The notes: generated by a model from the letters alone, not told the origin. 40,523 bases of DNA from Proteobacteria bacterium UBA1673 (GCA_002320385.1 DCKN01000037.1:1-40523), one strand, 5' to 3'; positions 25,337 to 35,200 are shown, counted from the first letter of the stretch. Numbers and translations: made by a program.

Positions 25337-25474
25337 TGGTAGGACTTTAGTCTACACGCATCATAATCGCTATCTTCGGATCTTATTTTGGCAGTGTGTA
25401 TACAATATGCCTATTACATGAGATTGAAATTGATGTTCTGACCAATAAATCCACACAAAACTCATCAACAGTGC

Positions 25475-25480
25475 TATACT
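25475..25480 (+). promoter_or_regulatory. Extended -10 promoter of ybeZ-corC
   Basis: TGCTATACT (TG at 25472-25473, -10 at 25475-25480) has no good -35. The predicted start near 25487 is just upstream of GGAG (25492-25495) and the TTG start of ybeZ. Confidence 0.5.
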
Positions 25481-25502
25481 TTATTTTATTTGGAGCCTTA
25501 TT

Positions 25503-26462
25503 TTGTCCACAGCTGGCGCAAAGCAAAAAATCAAACTGCTACCGCATGACCCGGAAAAAATCAAGATATTGTGTGGTGTCTGCGATGAATACCTTACAGC
25601 ATTGGAAAATCATTTTCATGTAAAAATAAATCATCGAGATCATCAGTTCTCGATCATCGGATCAAAGGATGCACAATCTAATACTGCTCGTGCGCTACTT
25701 GAGCTCTATGATATTGTTAAAGAGACACAGCAGCTCTCTATTGAGGAAGTTCATGCGCTTCTATTGCGTATTGGAGAAACCACCGACAGTCAAAGTGCAG
25801 TTTCCAGTCGACAAATTGTATTGGCTGAGCGAAAAATACAATTACAAAATGCCAAGCAGATAGAATATGTTGATGCAATTCAACAGCATACTGTTACATT
25901 TGCATATGGCCCAGCAGGTACCGGAAAAACATTTCTTGCAGTTGCAGCTGCGCTCGAGGCGTTGTATCAACATGAGATAAAAAAAATCATATTAGTTAGA
26001 CCTGCGGTGAATGCCGGAGAAAGCATTGGGTTTTTGCCGGGGGATATCAATGAAAAGTTTAACCCTTATATACAGCCATTTTACGACTCATTACAGACAC
26101 TTATTTCCTATGAAAAAAGCAAAAAACTGCAAAATGAGCACGTAATTGAAATCGCTCCGCTTGCATTCATGCGTGGGCGTACGCTTGCAAATGCGTTTAT
26201 TATTCTCGATGAGGGTCAAAATACAACGATTGAGCAAATGAAAATGATACTCACACGTATTGGTCATAACAGTAAACTTGTTATAACTGGTGATATTAGT
26301 CAAATTGATTTACCAAAACCTCAATTATCAGGTTTGGTGCACGCAAAACGAATATTAACGGATATTCCTGATATTGCTCATCTTAGCTTTAAAAATAATC
26401 ACGTGGTTCGCCATAGACTGATCCAAAAAATCATCACAGCCTATGAAAAGGATAAGCATTGA
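25503..26462 (+). CDS. ybeZ: PhoH-like ATPase YbeZ
   Basis: The product has 319 residues. Walker A GPAGTGKT is at 136-143 and Walker B is in AFIILDEGQN. The N-terminal KH-like segment and the QLSGLVHAKRILTDIPDIA region are typical of YbeZ/PhoL, an ATPase linked to the rRNA nuclease YbeY. The start is TTG: GGAG sits 7 bases upstream and there is no ATG nearby. In most gammaproteobacteria ybeY follows directly. Here corC begins 2 bp after the stop instead. Confidence 0.93.
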   Translation: MSTAGAKQKIKLLPHDPEKIKILCGVCDEYLTALENHFHVKINHRDHQFSIIGSKDAQSNTARALLELYDIVKETQQLSIEEVHALLLRIGETTDSQSAVSSRQIVLAERKIQLQNAKQIEYVDAIQQHTVTFAYGPAGTGKTFLAVAAALEALYQHEIKKIILVRPAVNAGESIGFLPGDINEKFNPYIQPFYDSLQTLISYEKSKKLQNEHVIEIAPLAFMRGRTLANAFIILDEGQNTTIEQMKMILTRIGHNSKLVITGDISQIDLPKPQLSGLVHAKRILTDIPDIAHLSFKNNHVVRHRLIQKIITAYEKDKH

Positions 26463-26464
26463 TT

Positions 26465-27295
26465 ATGGGTAAGCAGTCATCATCTTTGTTTAGCGCATGG
26501 TCTAAAGTATTCTCGTGGTTTGAGACACCTAAGACGCCTGACGATCTCAAGGCACTTTGCTCGCGCTTGTATACACAGAAAGTGATTCGTCATGACTTGA
26601 TGACAAAAATTTGTCGATTGATCGACCTTGATCATATTCGTGTCAAGGATATCATGGTATCAAGAGCGAATATGACACTCATTTGTATCGACCAACCTGT
26701 TAGTGAGATCCGTCGACTCGTTGCGGACTCGGGTCACTCAAGATTCCCCGTTTTAGACTCTGATCAACGCAAGGTGATTGGTATTGTTTTTGCTAAAGAT
26801 CTTGTTATCCATCAACAAAAAAAGTCCATTAAGCATTTACTGCGTAAAGCATTTTTCATACCCGAGAGTAAACGTTTGGATAACTTATTAAACGAATTCC
26901 AAAGTAAACATCAGCATATGGCTATCGTCGTTGACGAATACGGTGATCACGCTGGCCTTGTCACCATAGAAGATATCATTGAACAAATTACCGGTGATAT
27001 CGAAGATGAGCATGATCACCAGGATGATACAGATGGGATAAGACGTGTTGATGATTCCCATTTTATTGTGCAAGCGACATTAACTATTGAAGACTTTAAC
27101 GAAACTTTTGGGACGCAATTATCTCGTGAAAATACAGATACCATTGGCGGAATTATTCTAGGTCATTTGGGCTACATACCAGAACAAGGAACACAGCTGT
27201 CCTTGCATGGCATACAAATCAAAATTCATGCAGCCAATGAGAAGCAAATTCTCTCTCTTCTCGTATCTATTGATGGTGTCGCTAAGAAGCCATAA
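26465..27295 (+). CDS. corC: CorC/HlyC-type CBS-domain protein
   Basis: The product has 276 residues: two CBS domains (about 60-185, with RFPVLDSDQRKVIGIVFAKD and VDEYGDHAGLVTIEDIIEQI) and a C-terminal CorC_HlyC transporter-associated domain (about 205-270, with TIGGIILGHLGYIPEQG). There are no membrane segments. It is thought to act in Mg2+/Co2+ efflux or resistance with membrane partners. It follows ybeZ by 2 bp. The usual downstream gene lnt is absent; leuS follows after 197 bp under its own promoter. Confidence 0.93.
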   Translation: MGKQSSSLFSAWSKVFSWFETPKTPDDLKALCSRLYTQKVIRHDLMTKICRLIDLDHIRVKDIMVSRANMTLICIDQPVSEIRRLVADSGHSRFPVLDSDQRKVIGIVFAKDLVIHQQKKSIKHLLRKAFFIPESKRLDNLLNEFQSKHQHMAIVVDEYGDHAGLVTIEDIIEQITGDIEDEHDHQDDTDGIRRVDDSHFIVQATLTIEDFNETFGTQLSRENTDTIGGIILGHLGYIPEQGTQLSLHGIQIKIHAANEKQILSLLVSIDGVAKKP

Positions 27296-27437
27296 GTTGT
27301 CTTTTTCACCATGACTCTTCAAAATACGCAACGAGGGTTGACCTTACTGCAATACATAATCTTAGCGGGTACGTGCTTCAATGCTTTTTGACCTCATGAC
27401 GATTGGCATTTACAATCTGTAACGTCTCATAAACATT

Positions 27438-27465
27438 TTGATGCGATGATTAAACCTGTTATAAT
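27438..27465 (+). promoter_or_regulatory. leuS promoter
   Basis: TTGATG (27438-27443) and TATAAT (27460-27465) have a 16-bp spacer and an extended -10 TG (TGTTATAAT). The predicted start is about 20 bases before the leuS ATG. Confidence 0.6.
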
Positions 27466-27492
27466 GGCCTCACAGTTCATTTGTTAGGTTTT

Positions 27493-29916
27493 ATGATCGA
27501 CTCTTATCAACCAAAAATAATTGAAAAAGAAGCACAAAAGTACTGGGACACCACACAAGCGTTCAAAATAGACCATCTTGCTGATGCGCCCAGATCAAAA
27601 AACTTCTATTGTTTGAGTATGTTTCCCTATACCAGTGGCAATATTCATATGGGGCATGTGCGTAATTATACAATTGGTGATGTGATGACGCGTATCAAAA
27701 AAATGCAAGGATACAATGTGCTGCAACCAATGGGCTGGGATAGTTTTGGATTACCAGCTGAGAATGCAGCGATTAAGGGCAAACGCCACCCGGCCGAATG
27801 GACTCGAGAGAATATCGCAAGTATGGGACATGAGCTCAAGCAAATTGGTTTTGCCTATGATTGGAACAGAGAGTTTGCGACCTGTGACGAAGATTATTAT
27901 CGATGGCAGCAATGGCTTTTTATACAGATGCTTGAGCGAGGTTTGGTTTATCGAAAGGCATCGATTGTAAATTGGGACCCAGTTGATCAAACCGTTCTGG
28001 CGAACGAGCAAGTTGTTAATGGTCGTGGCTGGCGCTCAAATGCGCTTGTCGAGCAAAAAAATATTCCGCAGTGGTTCTGTAAGATAACTGATTATGCAGA
28101 ACGACTTTCAGATGATCTTGAAAATCTTGATGAATGGCCGGATGCCGTAAAAATCATGCAGAGAAATTGGATCGGAAAGTCGCATGGCGCTAATGTATTT
28201 TTTAAATTAAAATCGCGATCTGATCGTCTTGAGGTTTTTACAACCCGTCCTGATACCCTGTTTGGCGCGACATTTATGGCCATTGCACCTGATCATCCGT
28301 TGGCAATTGCATGCGCAGAAAATGACGAAATAATTCAAGAATTTATCAATACTTGCAAGCAACAATCAACCGCAGAAGCTGATATTGCGACAGCAGAAAA
28401 AAAAGGCGTTTTGACTCCATTGATCGCGATTAACCCCATCAATGGTGAGGAAATCCCAGTGTGGATTGCCAATTATATACTTATGAGCTATGGCACTGGT
28501 GCCATCATGGCGGTACCAGCTGAAGATGAGCGGGATGCTGAGTTTGCTGACAAGTATCAACTTCCTATTGTCACTGTTTATGACCATAACTTAGATAAAC
28601 CAACACTGATTAACGCACAACAGTTTACAGGACTTGATCAAGAAGCAGCAGTGACAAATATCATTCAGGCGCTGGCAGATGCTGGGCATGGTGAGGCGAC
28701 GACGACTTTTCGATTACGTGATTGGGGCATTTCGCGTCAGCGATATTGGGGCGTTCCAATCCCAGTGATCTACTGTGATGACTGTGGCGTTGTTCCTGAA
28801 AAATCTGAGAATCTTCCAGTCCGCTTACCAATTGATATTCAATATGCTTATGGTGAACCGCTGCTGAAAAACTGTGATGACTTCTACCAATGCACATGCC
28901 CTCAATGTGGTAAACTTGCTCGTCGAGAAACCGATACATTTGATACATTTTTTGATTCCTCATGGTATTACCACTATTTCATCAGCCAAGGTCAGGGAGG
29001 CATTACCAGTAAACGAAATGATCAATGGCTTGGCGTTGATTTGTATATCGGCGGTATTGAGCATGCCATTTTACACCTTCTTTATGCACGGTTTATTCAA
29101 AAAGTCCTGAAGGATCTTAACTTATCAAGTGTTGATGAGCCATTTAAACGCTTACTGTCTCAGGGCATGGTTCTTAAAGATGGTGCAAAAATGTCTAAGT
29201 CTAAGGGAAATGTGATTTCACCCAATGATCTTATTGATCAGTATGGCGCCGATACGATTCGCTTATTTATGATTTTTGCCGCCCCACCAACCCAGGATCT
29301 TGATTGGTCAGATGGCGCTGTGGAAGGCTGTTTCCGCTTTTTAAAACGTATATGGACATTTGCGAACGAACATCTTTCTTTATTGCAACCGTCTGTCCCG
29401 TTGGACACCGATTCGTTGACTGCTTTGGACAAACGCATACTGATCGATATGCATAAAGAACTGGCACTTATCAATCGTGACGCCAATGCTATTCATCTTA
29501 ATACTGTTGCTTCAGGTGCGATGAAACTATTCCAGCATTTGACGAAAATTGATGATTTTCAGCGAAATAACGCGCTTATACAACATGGTCTGTCGCTACT
29601 TTTGCGCGTACTCAATCCCATCACGCCACATATCACGCATTATCTATGGGTGCATTGTGGTTTTGGAAAAACTATCGAGACATCTGAGTGGCCAGTGGCT
29701 GAACCGAAGATACTTGCCCTTGAAGATCAGGTCTCGATCGTTGTCCAATTTAACGGTAAAAAGAAAGCTATGATTGCAGCAAAATCAAACGCAACGGAGC
29801 AGGATGTGATCGAAGCGATACAGTCTGATGCATTAGCTAAATCCCAACTTGAGAAACATGCAACGATTAAGAAAACGATATATGTTAAAAACAAGCTCAT
29901 TAATTTTGTTATTTGA
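27493..29916 (+). CDS. leuS: Leucyl-tRNA synthetase
   Basis: The product has 807 residues. It charges tRNA-Leu and edits mischarged products. Seen: PYTSGNIHMGHVRNYT with the HIGH-type motif HMGH (52-55), the editing-domain threonine-rich motif TTRPDTLFGATF, the zinc-ribbon-like CDDCGVVPE and CPQCGKLARRE, and KMSKS in GAKMSKSKGNV. A C-terminal tRNA-binding domain ends in KTIYVKNKLINFVI. It is somewhat shorter than E. coli LeuS (860). A TTG at 27481 would add four residues; the ATG is preferred. Confidence 0.97.
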   Translation: MIDSYQPKIIEKEAQKYWDTTQAFKIDHLADAPRSKNFYCLSMFPYTSGNIHMGHVRNYTIGDVMTRIKKMQGYNVLQPMGWDSFGLPAENAAIKGKRHPAEWTRENIASMGHELKQIGFAYDWNREFATCDEDYYRWQQWLFIQMLERGLVYRKASIVNWDPVDQTVLANEQVVNGRGWRSNALVEQKNIPQWFCKITDYAERLSDDLENLDEWPDAVKIMQRNWIGKSHGANVFFKLKSRSDRLEVFTTRPDTLFGATFMAIAPDHPLAIACAENDEIIQEFINTCKQQSTAEADIATAEKKGVLTPLIAINPINGEEIPVWIANYILMSYGTGAIMAVPAEDERDAEFADKYQLPIVTVYDHNLDKPTLINAQQFTGLDQEAAVTNIIQALADAGHGEATTTFRLRDWGISRQRYWGVPIPVIYCDDCGVVPEKSENLPVRLPIDIQYAYGEPLLKNCDDFYQCTCPQCGKLARRETDTFDTFFDSSWYYHYFISQGQGGITSKRNDQWLGVDLYIGGIEHAILHLLYARFIQKVLKDLNLSSVDEPFKRLLSQGMVLKDGAKMSKSKGNVISPNDLIDQYGADTIRLFMIFAAPPTQDLDWSDGAVEGCFRFLKRIWTFANEHLSLLQPSVPLDTDSLTALDKRILIDMHKELALINRDANAIHLNTVASGAMKLFQHLTKIDDFQRNNALIQHGLSLLLRVLNPITPHITHYLWVHCGFGKTIETSEWPVAEPKILALEDQVSIVVQFNGKKKAMIAAKSNATEQDVIEAIQSDALAKSQLEKHATIKKTIYVKNKLINFVI

Positions 29917-30174
29917 GGCTGTTCGTTACTTGTCTTAGGTGCCATCGTTTCGAATTATGTCTTTTTGTACCGACAAAGGGAATCTATGCGTTATGTTTTA
30001 TCTGTGGGGTCTGCATGGCGCCTAGCACGATGTTGAACTATTGTGAAGCGTATGACTTGTGAGCGCGTGTCATTTTCGCAGTGTGTTTTTGTCTTCACAG
30101 CGTGGTGCCCAGTCATAAGGGTGATGCGTGACTCAGTCGCTAAGTGTCTATTTTAGGCATAGTCGTGAGACGCT

Positions 30175-31065
30175 TTAATCCACCAGCGCATCATCGTAAA
30201 CGCTTTGCGAGGCAAGTTTTCGGTTATAATTGATCTCTTTCTGATCGTTCTTTTCCTCACTGTGGGATTCATGCTTTCGTTGTGTATTATGTTGCGTTTG
30301 TGAAAACTGATCCAGTGGTACATTTAGCATCTCGAGTACTTCTTCGTCGTAGAAAAACTCTCCGTTGAATCGATCACTGGGCTGAGTGACGATACCGTAT
30401 GCTGCCTCGCTAAACAATTTGACAGACTTTAGATTATTCAGTGTATCTATGTGTGATTGGTAAATTCCAAGATTACCTCCGTCATTAAATGGGGCGACTG
30501 GCCATAATGCGTTACAGGCAATCCCTTTCCATGCTTCGGAGTTTGCGATGCTGATGGTAAGCATGCTACGAAGATATTGGGTTGCTGTGTAGGCAGTTCT
30601 GTATCCCATGACTTTGGGATCAAGATTGATTGGTGGCGCAATATTTAGCACATGAGGGTTGTGCGATTTTCTTAGATATGCTTGACTTGCTCGCATGAGC
30701 ACATAGCTACTTCGTGCATTGATCTTATAAAATAAATCGAGCTTATCCGGTGTTGTATCTTCGTAGCTCATTGCTTGGGAAATCAGTGCCGCGTTGATAC
30801 AGATGTCTATCACACCATCAGCTGAAGCAGCAGCTTTGCTAATCGCATCTTGCACCTGCGCTTCGTCCATGATGTCGGTTGGTATGATACGCACATCACT
30901 GCCCATTTTACGATATTGGGAAAATAATGCCATGATTTTTTCCATATCCACGTTCTTGGCATTTGCAATAATGGCAATGTGGCATTGCTCCTGGGCAAAA
31001 CGCTCAACAATCTCAGCGCCAATGCCATGCAATCCACCTGTTATCACGACAGATAGTTTAGTCAT
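30175..31065 (-). CDS. HSDL2-like short-chain dehydrogenase with altered active site
   Basis: The product has 296 residues. A Rossmann fold begins ITGGLHGIG (nucleotide-binding glycines 10, 14 and 16). The segment HVLNIAPPINLDP and the spacing to Tyr159 match the HSDL2 branch of SDR proteins (NISPPLNL in the animal protein). Two of the usual catalytic residues differ: the Ser position is Ala143, and the Lys of Y-x3-K is Gln163 (YTATQ). Tyr159 and Asn116 remain. A 40-residue charged tail follows the fold. It may bind a cofactor or ligand without normal redox catalysis. There is no signal peptide. It stands alone in its region, downstream of a large orphan gene. Confidence 0.75.
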   Translation of the reverse strand: MTKLSVVITGGLHGIGAEIVERFAQEQCHIAIIANAKNVDMEKIMALFSQYRKMGSDVRIIPTDIMDEAQVQDAISKAAASADGVIDICINAALISQAMSYEDTTPDKLDLFYKINARSSYVLMRASQAYLRKSHNPHVLNIAPPINLDPKVMGYRTAYTATQYLRSMLTISIANSEAWKGIACNALWPVAPFNDGGNLGIYQSHIDTLNNLKSVKLFSEAAYGIVTQPSDRFNGEFFYDEEVLEMLNVPLDQFSQTQHNTQRKHESHSEEKNDQKEINYNRKLASQSVYDDALVD

Positions 31066-31283
31066 AATATTTTCCTAATCATTATCAACTCTGTTGATTC
31101 TAGCATTAATAATCGTATTTTCAACAAAAATTTTTATCTATGCGCTTTTTCGATCAGCATTTTATGAGCGAACAATTGAAAAATGGTTTGTGTCTCTAGG
31201 CTATCTTAAAATCGAATGATACACGTTGCTCACTCCGTCAGCCCATCTGATCGTTCTTTATAGTATTGTTGGTAACGTCATGA

Positions 31284-32336
31284 CTATCGGGTGCTGTTTG
31301 GTCTTGATGGGAGGCTTCCTTGCTCGGGTTCACGCTTATCATCATGATTTGGATGATCTAAACGTGCTTCATAACTAGTCACTCTATTTTCTAGATCGTT
31401 TTTTACCTTATTTACCCATGAATTTTCTGGTCGATTCTCTTGATCTGGTGATACCTCGTTCACTCTCTGCTGAGCATCCATAGACTTATCAGTTGCTTTT
31501 TTCGACAATCCTATGGTCCTTTTTTCAACAGCTTTTACATTACCATCCCCATCGATCAAATTGTTTTGTAGCGCATTGGCGATTTCATGCCAATTGTGAT
31601 ACTTTAAAGCGAGAACGTCATCACATTGATACACTTGTTTATCATTTATCTTATTCTCTAATGTATCCAGCCCGTACGCATTGAGAAGGTTTCTGATGGG
31701 TGATGGTTCATCTTTTCCCATATTTATAGAATCAATACTGTCGATATATTGACGGACTAATTGGGTTTCAAGATTCTGATTATCATTATTTATCAATTTT
31801 AGCATCATATCTTGATGGTCTCTCAACTTATCATCAAACATCGTCAGATTGTTCTTGAATGTTTCCAACTGTGTGGCACTCATTTTACCCATTTTTAGTT
31901 TTTTTGGATCTTTGAGCTTTAGATAAGGCACTAATAATAATTGCGTATAAAATAGCGCTTTGTAGATCTCTTCACCATTCGAGGGAGTGATATCATCTGA
32001 ATTAAATTTTTCTATGTTCTTACTTTGCCTTTCCAATAGTTCTTGGATACTGATTGTTGGCTCACCTTCAATAATTTCATTGGAAATATCTTCATAATTA
32101 TAGATCACATCCGATAGATCCTGATTGCCGATCATTTTAGTCTCAGCTCCAATATCCGGACTGCACAATATCTCTCTGAAAGGTTCAGGGAGTGCTTTGA
32201 TTTCTTCCTTACCTCTGTAATATGGTTCACCATCTCTTAGAAAAGCCAAAAGCTCTTCTTCTCTTGCGTGGTGGTCTACATAGCTGGCAGCAATGGCGAT
32301 GGCACTTAACAGCGATATGACAAAATAATGTTCCAT
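31284..32336 (-). CDS. Orphan protein with N-terminal anchor and acidic helical body
   Basis: The product has 350 residues from the ATG at 32336. The N-terminus MEHYFVISLLSAIAIAASYV looks like an uncleaved anchor or signal peptide. The rest is hydrophilic and mostly helical, with many Asp, Glu, Lys and Asn (for example IQELLERQSKNIEKFNSDD), and a proline/serine-rich C-terminus ending PSRPNSTR. The P-type ATPase-like protein has a similar near-terminal PSRSNS. I do not recognise the family. A promoter lies just upstream; a TTG at 32375 falls inside it and is not used. The function is unknown; it may be exported. Confidence 0.6.
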   Translation of the reverse strand: MEHYFVISLLSAIAIAASYVDHHAREEELLAFLRDGEPYYRGKEEIKALPEPFREILCSPDIGAETKMIGNQDLSDVIYNYEDISNEIIEGEPTISIQELLERQSKNIEKFNSDDITPSNGEEIYKALFYTQLLLVPYLKLKDPKKLKMGKMSATQLETFKNNLTMFDDKLRDHQDMMLKLINNDNQNLETQLVRQYIDSIDSINMGKDEPSPIRNLLNAYGLDTLENKINDKQVYQCDDVLALKYHNWHEIANALQNNLIDGDGNVKAVEKRTIGLSKKATDKSMDAQQRVNEVSPDQENRPENSWVNKVKNDLENRVTSYEARLDHPNHDDKREPEQGSLPSRPNSTR

Positions 32337-32637
32337 AGCAGTAACGGTCTTGTATATGGTGTGTATATAGATCAAAAATAATTTTTTGTCACAAATATTA
32401 TTGCGATATATCTCTGTATCAATGAATAAAATTTCACTTATTTACCCGCTATCGTGTCACCACTCTTTTTCCATCTTTAATTCTGGATTGATCGATAAAA
32501 GATACAGTAAAATTTCCTATTTTGTCTTATCTCTATCTGCGGCAATAAATTTCAGTTCTTTTTGATCAAAATCCGTTATTTTCCTGGCGATCAACCATGA
32601 GTTATTGTAACATAAAGTATTTTAAGATAATTGCGTT
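32337..32637. other. Divergent intergenic region, strongly AT-rich
   Basis: This 300-bp gap separates the orphan gene (minus) and plsY (plus). It holds the orphan gene promoter at 32364-32392. No gene or further motif could be supported; a TGTAACA near 32607 precedes plsY. Confidence 0.5.
32364..32392 (-). promoter_or_regulatory. Candidate promoter of the orphan gene
   Basis: On the minus strand GTGACA (32392-32387) and TATATA (32369-32364) have a 17-bp spacer. The predicted start is 20-25 bases upstream of the ATG at 32336. Confidence 0.45.
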
Positions 32638-33252
32638 ATGGAAAAGCTTGTTAGTGACATCTTGATTGCCATACCGCTCCTTGTGCTTGCTTACTTAGTT
32701 GGCGGCACGATGAGTGCGATTTGGGTTGCACGATTGTTTGATCTTCCCGACCCAAGAAGTTACGGCTCGATGAATCCCGGCACGACCAATATATCACGCA
32801 GTAATCACAAATTTGCCACTGCTATGACTTTTGTGATGGATATTTTAAAAGGCTCTGTTGCCACTAGCCTAGCATTGGGATTGGGATTTTCTTTACAACT
32901 TGCTTATTTTTGTGGCATGTTTGCTGTTGTCGGTCATTTATTCCCGTTGTTCCACAATTTTTCTGGTGGAAAGGGTGCGGCAACCTATTCTGGTGTCTTA
33001 CTTGCTATCAATGTCTTGTGTGGCGGGGCGTACGGCTTGGTGTGGTTTTCAATTCTGGCTTTATTTAGAAACGCTGGTCTTAGCTCGATACTAGCATCAA
33101 TGATGATCCCATTTGTTTTCCTAATGGTGCCTGAGGTCTCTCACCTATTTTTTGCTGTTGTACTGACCAGTAGCCTCATCATTGCAGTGCACGCGAAAAA
33201 TATTGATCAAATCTCGCAACAACTATTCCGTAAGCCAAACCCAAAGCATTGA
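32638..33252 (+). CDS. plsY: Acyl-phosphate:glycerol-3-phosphate acyltransferase PlsY
   Basis: The product has 204 residues and is an inner-membrane enzyme for the first acylation in phospholipid synthesis. The family motifs are visible: DPRSYGSMNPGTTNISR, DILKGS, and GHLFPLFHNFSGGKGAATY. About five membrane helices are present. It is adjacent to tsaD on the opposite strand, an arrangement also seen in E. coli (plsY beside tsaD). Confidence 0.96.
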   Translation: MEKLVSDILIAIPLLVLAYLVGGTMSAIWVARLFDLPDPRSYGSMNPGTTNISRSNHKFATAMTFVMDILKGSVATSLALGLGFSLQLAYFCGMFAVVGHLFPLFHNFSGGKGAATYSGVLLAINVLCGGAYGLVWFSILALFRNAGLSSILASMMIPFVFLMVPEVSHLFFAVVLTSSLIIAVHAKNIDQISQQLFRKPNPKH

Positions 33253-33498
33253 TGGTCTTACTTTTTGCTCTAAAACCATTCAATCATTACTGCGCTGCTT
33301 GAGCAACCACTCCATATATAATTGACTTTTTAAGCTTATTTTATTTCGCTCGTCATTTTACTCAGGGAAATTGCTTATTTGCGTGGTACCTATGTTTTGT
33401 AAGCGATACGTGCGCTCAGACCCTGTCACTCATATGACTTTTTGCTATTCTTGCGTGGTTTTATTTTAATATTAGCGCTAAGGTTGTATCATGATGCA

Positions 33499-34545
33499 TT
33501 ACCATGGATTCAGACTATCGATTGGCCAACGGGGTTGAACTTTCTGCTTAAGCACTTCTGGCTTGCTGAGTTTTGTTAACCGTAAATAGGCATTATGTAC
33601 GATCATACCTGCGTTATCAGTACAATATTGCATACTTGGAAAATACGCACTTTGCTTACGATTTGTCATACACGTCTTGATTTTCTCACGTAGACACCGG
33701 TTGGCCGCCACACCGCCCGCTACAACCAGTGGTATATCAGGATGTTGGTCTAATGCCTGCTCAACGCGTTTGAGCAGTGCATCAACAATTGCTTGTTCGA
33801 TGGCCCAAGCAAAAGCTGCCGGAGAATATTGATTTTTGTGTAGCTGCCACGCTCGGGCGAAGGCTGTTTTTAATCCACTAAAACTAAAATCGAGTGTTTG
33901 TTTACCCTTGAGTGGTTCTGGTAGCTCTGGTACGGGTTCTTGAGGATCAACTGTGGTTGCCTGTTGGGCAATCTCAGGCCCTGCAGGATAATTCAGACCC
34001 ATAATTTTTCCTGACTTATCGAATGCCTCCCCTGCTGCATCATCCATTGTTGAGCCTAAAATGCGATAATGTCCCAGTGACTCAGCGAGTATTAACTCTG
34101 TGTGGCCGCCAGATACCAGCAAGGCAAGAAATGGGAATTGTAATGCCTGATATTCATGCAATGCAATGGTGATATGTGCTTCTAAATGATGTACTGGAAC
34201 AAGCGGCACTTGTAGCGCATAGGCCAGTGCGTCAGCATAGCACGCACCGATCAGTAGCGGTCCAACCAAGCCTGGCCCCCGAGTATAGGCAATGGCATCA
34301 ATATCTTTCAGCGTGCAGTCAGCTTGACTAAGGGCCTGTTCGACCACACCATAGAGTTTTTCAAGGTGCGAACGCGATGCAATCTCTGGCACAACACCAC
34401 CGTATGCTCGATGCAACTCAACCTGAGAATATATTTTTTGTTGAATGGTTTTTGTTTGCGCACAATAGACTGCTGCTGATGTTTCATCGCATGAGGATTC
34501 AATCGCCAGAATTTTATGAAAGTGCCTAGGGTTTGTTGATGCCAT
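33499..34545 (-). CDS. tsaD: tRNA threonylcarbamoyladenosine transferase TsaD
   Basis: The product has 348 residues from the ATG at 34545; a TTG three codons upstream is possible. It joins threonylcarbamoyl to A37 of ANN-reading tRNAs with TsaB and TsaE. Seen: ILAIESSCDETSAAVY, the metal-binding H-x3-H (His120, His124 in HHLEAH), LLVSGGHTELIL, and VVAGGVAANRCLRE. The 246 bp between plsY and this gene shows nothing else recognisable. Confidence 0.97.
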   Translation of the reverse strand: MASTNPRHFHKILAIESSCDETSAAVYCAQTKTIQQKIYSQVELHRAYGGVVPEIASRSHLEKLYGVVEQALSQADCTLKDIDAIAYTRGPGLVGPLLIGACYADALAYALQVPLVPVHHLEAHITIALHEYQALQFPFLALLVSGGHTELILAESLGHYRILGSTMDDAAGEAFDKSGKIMGLNYPAGPEIAQQATTVDPQEPVPELPEPLKGKQTLDFSFSGLKTAFARAWQLHKNQYSPAAFAWAIEQAIVDALLKRVEQALDQHPDIPLVVAGGVAANRCLREKIKTCMTNRKQSAYFPSMQYCTDNAGMIVHNAYLRLTKLSKPEVLKQKVQPRWPIDSLNPW

Positions 34546-34663
34546 GTTGATCAAGGTTTCGTTTGTAAAAAAATGTGATTACAGCGTGAATTTACGTGCC
34601 CATTTGAGCTCTTTATGCTACAATAATGCTTCATAAAAAGCAATATCGATATTGCCAGCGCAC

Positions 34664-35200
34664 ATGGAGCCAATTCACTCACATGCATCGCTAGGACCAT
34701 TGCGTCCTGAGGACTATGAGGTCTTTTACGAATTATTCACCCATGAAAAGCTGGTACCATTTTTGCCAGAGCAAGCCATACCTAAAAATCTTGCTGATGC
34801 TGTTAAGGAAATGAAATACCTGATGGATAAAGAATGGCAGGGCAATGGCAAGTATTGGGGCATCTATCACAATAATCGCCTGATTGGCACAGCCGGGCTT
34901 CATACCCTGGTGGCGCATGATCAAAGCATTGAGATTTCTTATGAGCTCCACCCTGACTATTGGGGGTACGGGATTGCCACATGTGCTGCGATTTATTGTG
35001 TTGAATATGCACGTATTCACATGCTGAATGTTAAGAAAATACTGGCCTATACCTTAGTTGATAATATCGGCTCTCACCGTGTTGCTGAGAAAGCTGGCTT
35101 CGAGCGTGTTGGCATTCGTCAAAATGACTGCTTCTATCATGGTCAATTGATTGATCGGCTCCTGTACGCAATTACGATTCGACCAGATGACCCATCCTAA
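34664..35200 (+). CDS. GNAT acetyltransferase (RimJ/RimL-like)
   Basis: The product has 178 residues. It has the GNAT fold: GPLRPEDYEVFYELF at the start, RLIGTAGLH, then ELHPDYWGYGIATCAA (acetyl-CoA pyrophosphate loop) and NIGSHRVAEKAGFERVG, the closing motif of the RimJ/RimL group that acetylates protein N-termini or small amines. The substrate is unknown. The ATG at 34664 is preferred over a TTG at 34652. The 3' end overlaps hemW by 14 bp, so both are probably one transcript. Confidence 0.88.
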   Translation: MEPIHSHASLGPLRPEDYEVFYELFTHEKLVPFLPEQAIPKNLADAVKEMKYLMDKEWQGNGKYWGIYHNNRLIGTAGLHTLVAHDQSIEISYELHPDYWGYGIATCAAIYCVEYARIHMLNVKKILAYTLVDNIGSHRVAEKAGFERVGIRQNDCFYHGQLIDRLLYAITIRPDDPS

